Positions 16,495 to 27,400 of a DNA stretch of 64,000 nucleotides are shown piece by piece. Both the position numbers and the translations under genes were made by a program. The first letter of the stretch is position 1. Each line of letters begins with the position of its first letter. Origin of the DNA: DASXMT01 sp963812965 (GTDB lineage Bacteria > Actinomycetota > Acidimicrobiia > Acidimicrobiales > RAAP-2); the NCBI GenBank assembly GCA_963812965.1, contig CAWEXG010000006.1, positions 283,074 through 347,073 on the forward strand, in the 5' to 3' direction. The notes under the pieces were generated by a model that saw only the letters and a program-made list of their open reading frames with translations, was not told where the DNA came from and made no database searches.

Positions 16495-17661
16495 ATGGAG
16501 CGCTTCGCACACATCACCGGTATGGGCATCACCCCGATGAACCGCCGTGACCGCACCATCGAGGACATGGCCCACCAGGTTGTCGCCGACGCCGTCGCCG
16601 ACGCCGGCCTGGACCCGGCCGATGTCGCCCTGGTGGTGTTCGGCAATGCCACCGCCGGCCGGCTCCTGAACCAGGGGTGCATCCGCGGTCAGTCGTTCCT
16701 GAAACAAGCCGGCCTGCGCAACGCCGGGATCATCAACGTCGACAACTCGTGCGCCGGCGGCTCCTCAGCCCTGCACATGGCCAGATTGGCCACGGTGGCC
16801 GAAGGGGGTCCGGTGCTGGCCGTCGGCGTCGAGAAGATGTGGACTGGTGACCGCGCCGCCACCATCGCCGGGATCGAGGACGGTGTACCTCTCCCCGACA
16901 GGATCCGGATGCACGAGCATCTCGAGAACCCGGCCGGATCGGTGTTGATGGGCCTCAACGCCACCTGGACACTCATCCAGATGGAAGAGCGGGGGGCCAC
17001 GCCGGAACAGTTCGCCACCACCGCGGTCAAGGCCCGCCGCCACGCCGCCCGCAACCCGTTCGCCCAGTTCCAGTCGGAGGTCACCGTCGAGGAGGTGCTG
17101 GCGTCGAGCCCGATCGCCGGCCCGCTGACCAGGCTCATGTGCTCGTCGTTCACCGATGGCGCCGCCGCCGTCGTCCTGGTCGACAAGCCCACACCGGGTG
17201 CACCGAAGATCCTGAGCAGCACCGTTCGCTCCGGCAACGGCGATATCGACTACCACGAGCGCCTGGCCGAGACCGCCGCTGCCGCCTGGGACAGTTCCGG
17301 CGTGGGCCCCGAGGACATCGATGTGGTGGAGCTGCACGACGCCACCGCTGCCGAGGAGCTCTACGCCCTCGAGTCGCTCGGCTTCTATAAACCGGGCGAT
17401 GCCGGCCCGGCCACAGTGGGCGGCGACACGTCGGTGGGCGGCCAGGGTGTGACCGTCAACCCCTCGGGTGGTCTGGTGGGCAGGGGGCATCCCCTGGGCG
17501 CCACCGGGCTGGCTCAGGTGGTGGAGCTGGCCAACCAGCTGCGAGGTCGCTCGGGAGACCGTCAGGTACCGGGGGCCCGATTGGCGGCCGCCGCCAACAC
17601 CGGTGGCATCATCGGCAGCGATGCGGCGTTCATCGGAATCCACGTGCTCGAGGCCGGCTGA
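16495..17661 (+). CDS. Thiolase family protein (SCP-x/lipid-transfer-associated type)
   Basis: A 388-residue thiolase fold. The nucleophile motif is NVDNSCAGGSSALHMA (Cys86). VELHDATAAEEL carries the histidine typical of SCP-x-type thiolases, and NPSGGLVGRGHPLGATGLAQ is the conserved GHPxGATG. The C-terminal region reads AANTGGIIG where classical degradative thiolases have a second catalytic cysteine. Its absence is common in the lipid-transfer-associated subgroup. The likely role is reversible acyl-CoA cleavage or condensation in fatty acid or sterol side-chain metabolism. The stop TGA is followed directly by the ATG of the KAS III gene, so the two are coupled. Confidence 0.8.
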   Translation: MERFAHITGMGITPMNRRDRTIEDMAHQVVADAVADAGLDPADVALVVFGNATAGRLLNQGCIRGQSFLKQAGLRNAGIINVDNSCAGGSSALHMARLATVAEGGPVLAVGVEKMWTGDRAATIAGIEDGVPLPDRIRMHEHLENPAGSVLMGLNATWTLIQMEERGATPEQFATTAVKARRHAARNPFAQFQSEVTVEEVLASSPIAGPLTRLMCSSFTDGAAAVVLVDKPTPGAPKILSSTVRSGNGDIDYHERLAETAAAAWDSSGVGPEDIDVVELHDATAAEELYALESLGFYKPGDAGPATVGGDTSVGGQGVTVNPSGGLVGRGHPLGATGLAQVVELANQLRGRSGDRQVPGARLAAAANTGGIIGSDAAFIGIHVLEAG

Positions 17662-18600
17662 ATGATCCCTCCTGCTCGTGGTGGAGTCATCACAGGATGG
17701 GGCATCGCCGTCCCGGACAAGATCCTGACCAACGAGGATCTGTCGGCGACCCTCGACACGAACGACGCGTGGATCGTCGAACGCACCGGGATCCGGGAAC
17801 GCCATATCGGGGGCACCACCTCGGGGCTGGCCATCGAGGCGGGGCTCGCAGCACTGGAGCGAGCCGGACGGCGGCCTGACGAGATCGACACGGTGATCCT
17901 GGCCACCACTACGCCCGACGGCATCGTGCCGGGAACGTCGGCGACCGTGCAGCACGGCATCGGGGTGCCGGGGGGCGCCTTCGACGTGAACGCGGCGTGC
18001 TCCGGCTTCGTCTACGGCCTGGCCGTGGCCCACGGGCTGCTGGCCATCGGAGCCGAACGGCTGCTGCTCATCGGTTCGGAGACCCTCAGCCGGATCACCG
18101 ACTGGGACGATCGATCGTTGGCGGTGCTGGTGGGCGACGGCGCCGGCGCCGTGGTGCTGGAGGCGACCGACGGGCCTGGACAGCTCCTGTCCTGGAACCT
18201 GAACTCCGACGGTTCGCTCCGTCACCTCCTCAAGTGCGACCACGGCGGGTTCCTCTATATGGACGGCAAGGAGATCTTCCGCAAGGCCGTCCGGGTGGTG
18301 GTCGAGTCGGCAGAGAAGGCCATCGCCGATGCCGGTCTCACCGCCGCCGACATCGACCTGTTAGTTCCCCACCAGGCCAACCTCCGCATCATCTCTGCCG
18401 CCTGCCAGCGCCTCGGCATCCCCGAGGAGAAGGCGGTGGTGGTCATCGACCGGTACGGCAACACCTCGTCGGCCTCCATCCCCCTGGCGTTGGCGGATGC
18501 CTTGGAGACCGGCAGGTTGGCCGACGGGGACCGAGTACTGCTCACCGGGTTCGGTGGCGGGATGACCTGGGCCAGTGCCGTGCTGCGCTGGGGAGGCTGA
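17662..18600 (+). CDS. 3-oxoacyl-ACP synthase III (KAS III/FabH-like)
   Basis: A 312-residue thiolase-fold condensing enzyme with the complete Cys-His-Asn triad: Cys113 in NVNAACSGF, His237 in VPHQANLRI and Asn267 in RYGNTSSASIP. GDGAGAVVLEA and GGFLYMDGKEIFRKAV are family hallmarks. FabH condenses an acyl-CoA primer with malonyl-ACP to start fatty acid synthesis; secondary paralogues start polyketides or special lipids. Pairing with a thiolase rather than with other fab genes suggests a specialised paralogue, which is inference. The gene starts at the base after the thiolase stop and ends 9 bp before the nucleotidyltransferase. Confidence 0.88.
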   Translation: MIPPARGGVITGWGIAVPDKILTNEDLSATLDTNDAWIVERTGIRERHIGGTTSGLAIEAGLAALERAGRRPDEIDTVILATTTPDGIVPGTSATVQHGIGVPGGAFDVNAACSGFVYGLAVAHGLLAIGAERLLLIGSETLSRITDWDDRSLAVLVGDGAGAVVLEATDGPGQLLSWNLNSDGSLRHLLKCDHGGFLYMDGKEIFRKAVRVVVESAEKAIADAGLTAADIDLLVPHQANLRIISAACQRLGIPEEKAVVVIDRYGNTSSASIPLALADALETGRLADGDRVLLTGFGGGMTWASAVLRWGG

Positions 18601-18609
18601 GAGAAAATC

Positions 18610-19563
18610 GTGTCCGAGAAGACCGTGCCTGAGGGCAGTAGCAGTCACCGTACGGCTCCCCCGGCTCCTGCATTGGTGGTTCTGGCCGCAGGCGCAGCCC
18701 GCCGCTACGGCGGCTGCAAGCCCCTGGCCCCGGTCGGCCCATCCGGTGAAGCGGTCATCGACCTGTTGGTCAGCGACGCCATCGCTGCCGGCTTCGGTGA
18801 CATCGTTCTGGTACTCCACCCCGAGACCGGGCCGGCGATCCGCTACCACGTGGAGCGCTGCTGGCCCTTGTCCGTCGACGTCGACTTCGTCGAGCAGCGG
18901 CTGCCCCTGGGAACAACCCATGCCGCCCTGGCAGCTCGGCCGGCCCTTCCGACCGGAAGCAGCTTCGCCATCGTCAACAGCGATGACGTGTACGGCATCC
19001 CTGCACTCAGCCTCCTCCGTTCTCACCTCGTCACCACCGTCGACGAGCACGCGCTGGTCGGGTTCCGTCTCCACAACACGGTGGTCACCAACGACCCGGT
19101 GACCCGAGGGATCTGCGAGGTCGACGGCAGTGGGCTGCTCGTGGCCATGACCGAGCGACGACAGGTCTCACCAATCGGCGACGGCGAGAGCTTCGTCAGC
19201 CACGACGGGCTTCAACCCGACAAGCTCGCCGGTGACCTCCCCGTCTCGGTCAACCTGTGGGGATTTCAGGCGGACATCTGGGACGTCCTCCAGGCGGCCA
19301 TGGACGCGTCCGGCCTCGACGAGAACGCCATGATCGCTCAGATCGCCGACGGTATCGACGTGCCCAAGGCAGAGGTGCTGCTCCCCGAGGTGATCGGCGA
19401 GATGATGCAGACGGGCACCGGTCGCCCGGTCCGGGTGCTCGACACGGACACGCGCTGCATCGGAGTCACCCATGCGAACGACCTCCCCGTGGTCCAAGCC
19501 GAGCTGTCCCGGCAAGTGGCGATGGGGGTCCGTCCCGGCCGGTTGTGGGGCTCGAGACCCTGA
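18610..19563 (+). CDS. Nucleotidyltransferase family protein (NTP_transferase-like)
   Basis: A 317-residue protein with a Rossmann-like nucleotidyltransferase domain. LVVLAAGAARRYGGCKPLAPVGPSGE is the glycine-rich NTP-binding loop with the conserved Lys. FVEQRLPLGTTHAALAARP is the base-recognition segment and FAIVNSDDVYG the metal-binding aspartates. PVSVNLWGFQADIWDVL resembles the NDP-sugar pyrophosphorylase core. It probably transfers a nucleotide to a sugar phosphate; the substrate is not evident. The start is GTG 18610, 9 bp after the fabH-like stop, so it is likely the third gene of that operon. Confidence 0.75.
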   Translation: MSEKTVPEGSSSHRTAPPAPALVVLAAGAARRYGGCKPLAPVGPSGEAVIDLLVSDAIAAGFGDIVLVLHPETGPAIRYHVERCWPLSVDVDFVEQRLPLGTTHAALAARPALPTGSSFAIVNSDDVYGIPALSLLRSHLVTTVDEHALVGFRLHNTVVTNDPVTRGICEVDGSGLLVAMTERRQVSPIGDGESFVSHDGLQPDKLAGDLPVSVNLWGFQADIWDVLQAAMDASGLDENAMIAQIADGIDVPKAEVLLPEVIGEMMQTGTGRPVRVLDTDTRCIGVTHANDLPVVQAELSRQVAMGVRPGRLWGSRP

Positions 19564-19643
19564 CCGAGTCAGGTCCGCCGGCTGACGGGTCGGGTTCCAG
19601 AGGAACCGAGGTGCCCCGGTAGGCTGCAGTCAAGGCGAAAACG

Positions 19644-20618
19644 ATGACACGGACACGACGACTCACCTACAGCCTCGCTCTCAACATCGTCCTCGTCGCT
19701 GTGCAGATCGTGTTCGGTCTCACCGCCCACTCGGTCGGCCTGCTGTCCGATGCCGGTCACAACCTCACCGACGTCGCTGCTCTGGTCCTGTCGTTGGTCG
19801 CTGTCCGGTTCGCGCTTCGTCCACCCAGCGCCGAGCGCTCGTACGGGAACCACCGAGCCACGATCCTGGCCGCGCTGGCCAATGCGGCCGCCATCGCAGC
19901 GGTCACCGTGGTCATCGTGGTCGAGAGCGTCCGCCGCCTCGAGCATCCCCAGGCAGTCCATGCCGGCGTCGTCGTGATCGTGGCCGCAGCTGCCATGGCA
20001 GCCAACGGGCTGGCCGCCCTCCTGCTGCGGGACGGCTCGCACGACCTGAACATGCGCTCCGCCTTCGTGCACATGCTCGGAGACATGCTGGCCTCGGCAG
20101 CGGTCGTCATCGCCGGCGTCGTGCTCCTGTTCGCCCCCAACGCCACCTGGTTGGACCCGACCGCCGGCTTGGTGGTGGCAGCGATCATCGTCTTCGAGGC
20201 GGTCGGCGTCTTCAGGGGCAGCGTGTCCATCCTGTTGGAGTCCACTCCTTCCGACGTCGATCTGGCCTCGCTGACCTCCACCATGGCCACGACGGACGGA
20301 GTCGCCGAGGTGCACGATCTCCACGTGTGGAGCTTGTCCAGCGAGGTGCGAGCGCTCTCCGCACACCTGGTGCTGACCGGCCATCCCACTCTGGAAGAGG
20401 CACAGGTGGTGGGCGAGCGGGTCAAGCGGGCCATCGCCGAACCGTTCGCCATCGCCCACAGCACGCTGGAGCTCGAGTGTGAACGGTGTGTCGACGAGGG
20501 TGATCCGTGCTTGATGGAGGGTTCCGAAGCTGCTGTCGCCTCTTCTGCTGCTTCCTCTGCTCCCACCCCCGTCACCTCCTCTGGGACGGTCTCTGCCGCC
20601 TCCACCACGCAACGCTGA
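19644..20618 (+). CDS. Cation diffusion facilitator (CDF/CzcD-type) efflux transporter
   Basis: A 324-residue protein with six membrane helices and a cytosolic ferredoxin-like C-domain. The metal-site motifs are present: HSVGLLSDAGHNLTDV in TM2 (H and D ligands) and HMLGDMLAS in TM5. VHDLHVWSLSSEVRALSAHLVL is the C-domain core. CDF proteins export Zn2+, Co2+, Cd2+ or Mn2+ in exchange for protons; the H/D quartet fits Zn2+ best. A Ser/Ala/Thr-rich tail of about 35 residues follows CERCVDEGDPC, which could bind metal. The ATG at 19644 is 80 bp after the nucleotidyltransferase gene. Confidence 0.9.
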   Translation: MTRTRRLTYSLALNIVLVAVQIVFGLTAHSVGLLSDAGHNLTDVAALVLSLVAVRFALRPPSAERSYGNHRATILAALANAAAIAAVTVVIVVESVRRLEHPQAVHAGVVVIVAAAAMAANGLAALLLRDGSHDLNMRSAFVHMLGDMLASAAVVIAGVVLLFAPNATWLDPTAGLVVAAIIVFEAVGVFRGSVSILLESTPSDVDLASLTSTMATTDGVAEVHDLHVWSLSSEVRALSAHLVLTGHPTLEEAQVVGERVKRAIAEPFAIAHSTLELECERCVDEGDPCLMEGSEAAVASSAASSAPTPVTSSGTVSAASTTQR

Positions 20619-21115
20619 CCCCACTGGACTGGGTGCAGCAGGTTGGGTGCGACAGGTTGGGCGGCCTGGACCTGGACTCGCCGTGAACGAGTGCGAACGT
20701 CACCGGACACGGCGCGGAGCGGACCCCGGACGCGCAGCGGTCCCGAGCAACTGGACGGACTAGCCGCCCGAGCTTCTCGGGACCGTGTGCTCGGTGAGCC
20801 CGGAATGCCGTACCGGATCGTGTCGGACGAACCGGACACGGTTACCGGCTCGTTGCATCCTTGCGGACACATCGACTCGGCACCGGACCACCTTCGAGAG
20901 ACTTCCGATCCATCCGTTTCCGGCGGCTCGTTGGCCTCTCGATTGAGGGTTACTCTGCGCCTTCGTCGACCGAGAATCAAGAGGTTTTGACGAAATCCCG
21001 AGCTTGTCCCCACCTTTTTCAGGAGATCCCCAGCCGTGAGGCGGCTGTCCACAATTTGATCCCCAACTGCTCCCCAGCTGCTCGTGGCAGATCGGGCGAC
21101 CCGGAGGTCAACCAG
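20619..21115. other. Gene-free stretch between CDF and GH5 genes
   Basis: These 497 bp separate two convergent genes. An open frame of 115 codons (20643-20990) has low-complexity, arginine-rich content and no recognisable similarity. A short repeat caggttggg occurs twice at 20638-20665. I see no RNA gene here. Confidence 0.6.
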
Positions 21116-22760
21116 CTACAGATGCGACCCGCTGCATGTGGATGCCTTGATGGAGACCGACACCGACGGCGCATCGCTGTTGTTGGCGATGAGCAGATGC
21201 GAGGCGCCGGGCTTCGAGAGGATCGTCCCGCCGACAACACTGGCGCAGTAGCCGTGTGGGTAGTGCACGGCCAACGGCACGAAGACGACCGTGGGGGCCG
21301 AGATCTTCGGTTTCGGGATGTAGAGCAGATGGAACTCAGCGGTCTTCGGATCGAAGGAGAACGAGACCGGTGTACCCGCCACCGCTTGCGGATAGGCCCG
21401 GGACAGCGAACTTGACCGTCGGGGCCAGCTGGCCGGTCGGCGACACCAGCGCCTCGTCCGAGCTTCCGGTCGGGTCGTCGTAGTACTTCCACGCCCAGTA
21501 CGTCCACCCGAGCTGCAGCTCATCGGCGTCCGCAGTCAGCTGGGTCATCAGTGGTTCGCTGTCCGTGGCTCCGAACTCGCTCATGAACCACGCCGGTCCC
21601 TCCGGCTGCTTCGCGCTGGCGATGTCGGGACGCTCCTCGCTCCGGTGGACCATGGTCCGCATCTCTTGAGCAGCGCAGGCGTCGAGATCGGTGGGATCCC
21701 CAGTGACCCCGCTCCGCAACCCGCAGTAGTCGTGGAAGTTGAAGACCAGGCCGCTGAAGTCCATCGGCCCGATGTCGTTGGCGTGACCATGGTTGGAGAA
21801 GATGTCCGGTTCGAAGAAGACGAGGGCGTGCGGGTCTGCCGTCCGCAGCGTTTCGATCAGTCCTTCCTGCGGGTCGTCCGAAGGGCAAGTGAGCACCGAT
21901 CCATCGACGATGCTCAGGCCCGGGTGGACAGACCCGGTGTACAGACACTCGAGCCGGTTGGCCACCTCAGTTGTTCCCGGCAGCAGGCTCTTCGTAAACG
22001 GCTCGTTGATCGGGTCGAAGCCCACGACCCAACGGTTGTTCTTGAAGTAGTCGGCGACTGTCTTCCACACCTCGATGTACTGACCTTGGAGATCGCCGAC
22101 CACGTCGTTCTGCCAGAAGTGCGACTCGGCGGTGATCAGCCCCGGATCGTTGTAGGTGTTCGACCACCTCCCCGGCAGGATCTTGATGGGGTTCAGTCCA
22201 GTGCACACCGCCCATGGAGGAGCACCTTCACCCCCGAACTCCGAGCTGTAGACGTCCTCGTGCATGTCGAGCAACGTGTAGATGTGGTACTTGGCGAGAA
22301 GGTCGACCGTCTTGGCCACCTTGGCCAGGTATGCCGCCGCCACCTTGGCGTTGAACTGGTGCGGATCACGGGGGGTACCGGGAGAGCAGATGGCCGGGTT
22401 GTTGGGTCCGAGAGTTCCCGGTTCGAGCCCCTCCCAGATCACACCGAGACGGACGACGTTGAACCCCAGCTTGGCCATCTCCGCAGCATCGGACTGTGAG
22501 AAGTTCCACGGCTTTCCGGGATCGACATACAGCTCATAGGGCGCTCGTTTGTACACGGCGTTGACGCCGCGCAGCAGGACGACCCGCCCTTTGCTGTCGG
22601 TGAGGTAGGGACCGGACGTTGCCGACAGGGAGCCCTGCACAGTGGCGTTCGCCGCCGGCACCTGAGGCCCAGAGGTGGCCACCAACCCGCCGATGACGCC
22701 GCCCGCTACGACGACCGTCACGATGAGAGCGATGACGAGCCGCCGACCTGTCATGCGCAT
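21116..22760 (-). pseudogene. Secreted GH5 glycoside hydrolase (endoglycoceramidase-like), frameshifted near 21395
   Basis: The N-terminal signal anchor (LVIALIVTVVVAGGVIGGLVA) is followed by a GH5 TIM barrel. LLRGVNAVYK and GFNVVRLGVIWEGLEPG come first, then LLDMHEDVY, then DPINEPF with the acid/base Glu, and finally FMSEFGATDS with the nucleophile Glu. The layout matches endoglycoceramidase-type GH5 enzymes, which cut the glycan from glycosphingolipids or related glycolipids outside the cell. After TVKFAV near 21395 the frame changes. The beta-sandwich C-terminus continues in another frame (SRAYPQAVAGTPVSFSFDPKT to the stop at 21116). The catalytic barrel is intact, so an active truncated enzyme is possible. 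Confidence 0.8.
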
Positions 22761-22804
22761 CGAGCCATGGTACCCAGACCCTGGTCACGACAAGCGCCGT
22801 CCGG

Positions 22805-24175
22805 TCAGCCGAGCACCGTGGTGACAGCCTCGGCCAGCACGTCGAGACCTTCGTCCAACAGCGCCTCGCCGATGGTGAGCGGGGGTAGCAGGCGGATGAC
22901 GTTGCCCCACGTCCCACAGGTGAGGACCACCACTCCTGCGGCAAGACAAGCTGCCGCGATCTCTCGCGCCGACTCGGCGTCCGGCTCGAGGGTCCCGGGC
23001 ACGACCAGCTCGATGGCCTGCATCGCTCCCCTGCCCCGGACATCCCCGATCGCCGGGAACTGTGCCTGCAAGGCACCGAGACGGGTAGTCAGCTGCTCGC
23101 CGATCCGGACAGCAGCACCGGCCAGATCGTGGCTTCGCATGAACTCGATGGAGGCCAAAGCGGCAGCGCACGCCACCGGGTTGCCACCGTAGGTGCCCCC
23201 GAGACCACCGGGGTGCACGGCAGCCATCAGCTCTGCCCTGCCGGTCACCGCAGCCAGCGGCAACCCACCGGCGATGCCCTTGGCGGTGGTGACCAGATCG
23301 GGGACTATCCCTTCGTGGTCGCTGGCGAACCAGGCTCCGGTCCGGCAGAAGCCCGACTGGATCTCGTCCGCCACGAGCACGGCGCCGTTGTCGTGGCACC
23401 ACGCTTCGATGGCAGGCAGGAAACCGGGGGCGGGCACGATGAACCCGCCTTCTCCCTGGATCGGCTCGATGAGCACGCAGGCGACGTTGTGAGCACCGAC
23501 CTGTTTGTCCACTTGATCGAGGGCTCGACGCGCCGCCTCGTCACCACTCATGTGCTCCGGGTCCCGGAACGGGTACGACATCGGCACCCGATAGACCTCC
23601 GGGGCAAAGGGCCCGAAGCCATCTTTGTAAGGCATGTTCTTCGCCGTGAGCGCCATCGTCAGGTTGGTCCGCCCGTGGTAAGCGTGATCGAAGACCACCA
23701 CCGCTTGGCGTCGGGTGGCGTGACGGGCGATCTTCACCGCGTTCTCCACCGCCTCCGCCCCGGAGTTGAACAACGCGGACGTCTTGTCGTGGTCGCCGGG
23801 GGTCACGGCCGCCAGCTCCTCGCAGACAGCGACGTACCCTTCGTAGGGCCCGACCATGAAACAGGTGTGAGCGAAGCGAGCCACTTGGATGTTGACCGCG
23901 TCGATGAGCTCGGGCACGGCATGACCGACGCCGGTCACACCGATACCGGACCCGAGATCGATGAGCGAGTTGCCGTCGACGTCGACCAGGATGGCGCCCG
24001 ACGCCTCGTCGATGTAGAGCGGCAGAACAGAGCTCACGCCCGGAGCGACAGCGCTGCTCCGACGAGCCTGCAGTGCCCGAGAGCGGGGCCCGGGCAACTC
24101 GGTGACAATACGGCGCTGTTGGGTGATCGGAGAGCCGGCACCGGCGACACGTGCGTGGGTCACGACACCGAACAT
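22805..24175 (-). CDS. gabT: 4-aminobutyrate-type class III aminotransferase
   Basis: A PLP-dependent fold-type I aminotransferase of about 456 residues. NSGAEAVENAVKIAR, FDHAYHGRTNLTMALTAK, LIEPIQGEGGFIVP, VADEIQSGFCRTG and the Schiff-base lysine motif TTAKGIAGGLPL are all present, as is GTYGGNPVACAAAL. The set matches bacterial GabT, which transfers the amino group of GABA (or 5-aminovalerate) to 2-oxoglutarate, giving succinic semialdehyde. A semialdehyde-type dehydrogenase is found about 24 kb away (47.1-48.5 kb). The ATG at 24175 is preferred over an upstream GTG at 24211; neither has a strong ribosome site. Confidence 0.85.
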   Translation of the reverse strand: MFGVVTHARVAGAGSPITQQRRIVTELPGPRSRALQARRSSAVAPGVSSVLPLYIDEASGAILVDVDGNSLIDLGSGIGVTGVGHAVPELIDAVNIQVARFAHTCFMVGPYEGYVAVCEELAAVTPGDHDKTSALFNSGAEAVENAVKIARHATRRQAVVVFDHAYHGRTNLTMALTAKNMPYKDGFGPFAPEVYRVPMSYPFRDPEHMSGDEAARRALDQVDKQVGAHNVACVLIEPIQGEGGFIVPAPGFLPAIEAWCHDNGAVLVADEIQSGFCRTGAWFASDHEGIVPDLVTTAKGIAGGLPLAAVTGRAELMAAVHPGGLGGTYGGNPVACAAALASIEFMRSHDLAGAAVRIGEQLTTRLGALQAQFPAIGDVRGRGAMQAIELVVPGTLEPDAESAREIAAACLAAGVVVLTCGTWGNVIRLLPPLTIGEALLDEGLDVLAEAVTTVLG

Positions 24176-24222
24176 ACCGTCACAGTGAGGTGTGCAACCC
24201 AAATTGGTCACAGAACGAATAG

Positions 24223-24261
24223 TGTGGTCCCCCGTCCGGGGTTAGGGGGCGGGGGACCACA
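24223..24261 (-). terminator. Strong hairpin downstream of surface-protein gene (copy 1)
   Basis: A perfect 12-bp inverted repeat (TGTGGTCCCCCG / CGGGGGACCACA) with a 15-nt loop. It lies 140 bp past the stop of the surface-protein gene and at the left end of the ~5.9 kb duplicated module. There is no U-run, so rho-independent termination is only likely, not shown. The copy at 58022-58058 keeps the pairing through a G-U wobble. Confidence 0.55.
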
Positions 24262-24400
24262 CACTGTTGGCCGGTTCCCAGGCTGGTCGAGCTGGGTCCT
24301 GTGGCGATCTCTTGACACTGCTGGCCGTCCGGCCCGCTGTCCTTGGGCGCAAGAAACAAGCACCCCAGGAACAGCGACCGCACGTCCTTCTTGGTTCTGT

Positions 24401-27400
24401 CTACGGCGCAATCCCCACGATCGGGGCCGTTGTGGTGCCGGCGGCCGATCCGTTGAACGGAGCGTTGCCGAAGGTGAAGATGCCGCCGTCTTGTGCACCT
24501 AACCAGTAGCCCCCACCGTTCGAGGTTGGTGTCAGGCCAATAACAGGTGCGTTGGACTGACCAGATGCTGAGCCGTTGAAAGCAGCATTCCCGAAGGTGA
24601 AGATGCCGCCGTCTTTGGCCACCAGCCAGTAGCCGCTGCCATCTGGGGTTGCTGCCATACCCACCACCGGGGCGTTGAGCGACTGTCCTCCTTCAGAACC
24701 GAAGAAGTTGGCATCCCCGAAGGTGAAGATGCCTCCGTCGCTGGCTACTAGCCAGTAGCCGTTGCCATCTGGGGTTGGTGCCATGCCCACGATGGGCTGG
24801 TTCAGGTGCTGGCCGCCTTCAGAGCCGTAGAAGGCGGCGTCGCCGAAGGTAAAGATCCCGCCGTCAGCTGCAACCAGCCAGTAGCCCTTGCCATCAGGCG
24901 TTGCTGCCATACCCACGATGGGCTGGTTCAAATGCTGGCCACCCTCAGAGCCGTAGTAGCCAGCGTCGCCGAAGGTGAAGATCCCGCCGTCAGCGCCGAC
25001 CAGCCAGTAGCCCTTGTTATCAGGGGTTGCTGCCATGCCGACAATGGGAGCATTGAGAGGCTGTCCAGCCTCAGAGCCGTAATTCCCGGCGTTCCCGAAC
25101 GTAGATACTGCTCCGTTGGAGGTCACCAGGCGATAGCCGGTGGTCGACGGGGCCAGCACCGTGAGAGTGGCTGGGTTGGTGGTGGCAGCTGGTCCTGCAC
25201 CGTTACTGAATACGGCCTGGTACTGGTTGCCGTTGTCAGATGCTGTCGTGGCTGGTGTGGTGTAGGAGTCAGAGGTAGCACCACTGATGTTGGACCATGT
25301 TGATCCTCCGTTGCTGGACACCTGCCATTGGACAGTTGGTGTTGGATTACCGGTTGCTGCTGTCGTGAACGTTGCGGTTGCACCGGCGCTGGTGGTCTGG
25401 TTGGTGGGTTGGGTGGTGATCGTTGGAGCGAAGCCCACTTGGAAGTTGACCGGGGTAGAGGTTTGGGCTGGTGTTGGACCGCCGCTCCACACCGCCGTCA
25501 GCGTATGTGCGCCAGGCGCCAGGGACGTTGTGGTGAGGGTGGCGATGCCAGCTCCGGGGTTACCGACACTGGGAACACTCACCGTTCCAAGATCAGTCGT
25601 GCCGTCAAAGAAGTCCACCTGTCCAACAAATGGATCTCCCGCGTAGTCAGAAGGGGTCGGAGACACCGTTGCGGTTAGCGTGACCGGTGCACCCACAGCA
25701 GCCGAACCGGAAGGGCTCGTCGTAAGCGTCGTGCCCGACACGGTGACTTGTTGGAGGACAGCAGATGCCGTCGGATCGGTCGGGTTACAAGCGTATGACG
25801 TTTGACCGACAGATCCAGTTCCTGCCAAGAAGCTCAGGGATGAGACGGCAACCGGGATGACAGTACCAGGCGTACCGGAGATCGACACCGTGGAAGAGAG
25901 CCCGGTCCAGCCCAGCGATTCGATGCCGTTGGCGTTCGTCAGAGTCGGCGATGGAGGTGTGATCGTGCCACCACCCGGAGAGAGCCCGATGGTGGCGTTG
26001 GTCACAGGGTAATGAGTGTTAGGCCCATTAGTCGGGTCGATGTTCAGCGTCAGATCGAGAGCGCTGACCGGCACGGTCGAACCGCTCGTTGCCAGACTTG
26101 GCACGGTGGCCACGGCCACCACCGACGCATTGAGCGTTGGATCGGACGAGTCGGTGGTCTCACAGACGAACGATGTGCCCGGAGCCGGTGGCGCCACCGT
26201 GAATGTCTGCGAGTACGAACTCGGGGAGTAGACCGGATCACCGGAGTACTCGAACGTGATGGTGTGGGTCCCTGGAGTCAGACCGGCAGTAGAGAGATAG
26301 ATCTCGTACGGGGCGACGCCCTTAAGATTTTGCGCGTTGCTTGTAGCGACCTGCACGCCGTCAACGAGATATGTAAGCGACCCTGTCGGAGCGGGCATGA
26401 TGCCGTACGGATCCGATGCGGCCGTGACGACACGCCCGAAGCCGAATGGCTCGATCTGGTAGCCCTCTGGCACCGGTGTTGTCGGTACGTTGGTGGAGTT
26501 CCAAACGACCAGGGACCGTGCCCCATAGGTCATCGTGAACGTGCCAATGGCCTCGGGAGCGCCATTGGGTGTCGGCGCGATGGAATTGAACGGGCTGTCC
26601 GACGGTTTGCACGTGTCGCCCGGGTCCGTTGGGTCAGTGCAGCTCCCGTTGTAGAGCGTTGCACTGACTCACGCGCCGCCGGGACCGTACTGATTGGGGT
26701 CGTACGTCAGTGAAAGCTGAAGATTGAGGGTGATCGAGGCTCCAGGAGCAAGCGAGAACGAGCTGGGTGGTGTGCCACACGAGGTTGCGAAACCGCTGAA
26801 GTACACGAACAGCTGGCCGTTGAATACCGTTGGCATCTGGCACCAATCGCCCGCACTGTCTTGGTAGGCGACTGTCCCATCGCCAGTTTCAAATCCGTCC
26901 GGGGTCTGGATCTCAATCTTGAGGTAGTTAGAACTCCAACTCTGGCTCGTCGAAGGGTTGGTGATAGTGACCGACATCGGGCTCGGGGTCGGCGACGACA
27001 GCTCAACCGTGGTGGGCAGGCTCAGCGTGACCGACGGTAGTGGTTGGATGGCAAATGGCACCGCTGGCGAGGTGCTGCCGGAGTAGCTGATGTCGCCGGA
27101 GTAGACCGCCGTCAGCTGGTTGGTCTGGCTCGGCAAGGTCGTTGTCGTAAAGGTGGCACCTCCGTTGCTGATCGGTTCGGTAGCAATCACGTTGCCGTTG
27201 GCCATGAAGTTGATATTGCCCGTGGCAGCAGTGGCCATGCTCCCATCCGAGCTGATCGTATCGGTCAGGGTCACCGAAGTCGTTGTCAGCTGCGGGCTAG
27301 TAGGGCTGGCCGACAGCACGTTCGTCGTGGCCTTGCCCGGTGGTGGTGGGATAGGAAGACCGGTGCCCTGGAGGTTGAGCGTCGTGTTGTTATTGGTGCT

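Noticed and set aside
20643..20990. 115-codon open frame between CDF and GH5 genes
   Set aside because: Arginine-rich, no domain pattern and no ribosome site; typical of chance open frames in high-GC DNA.
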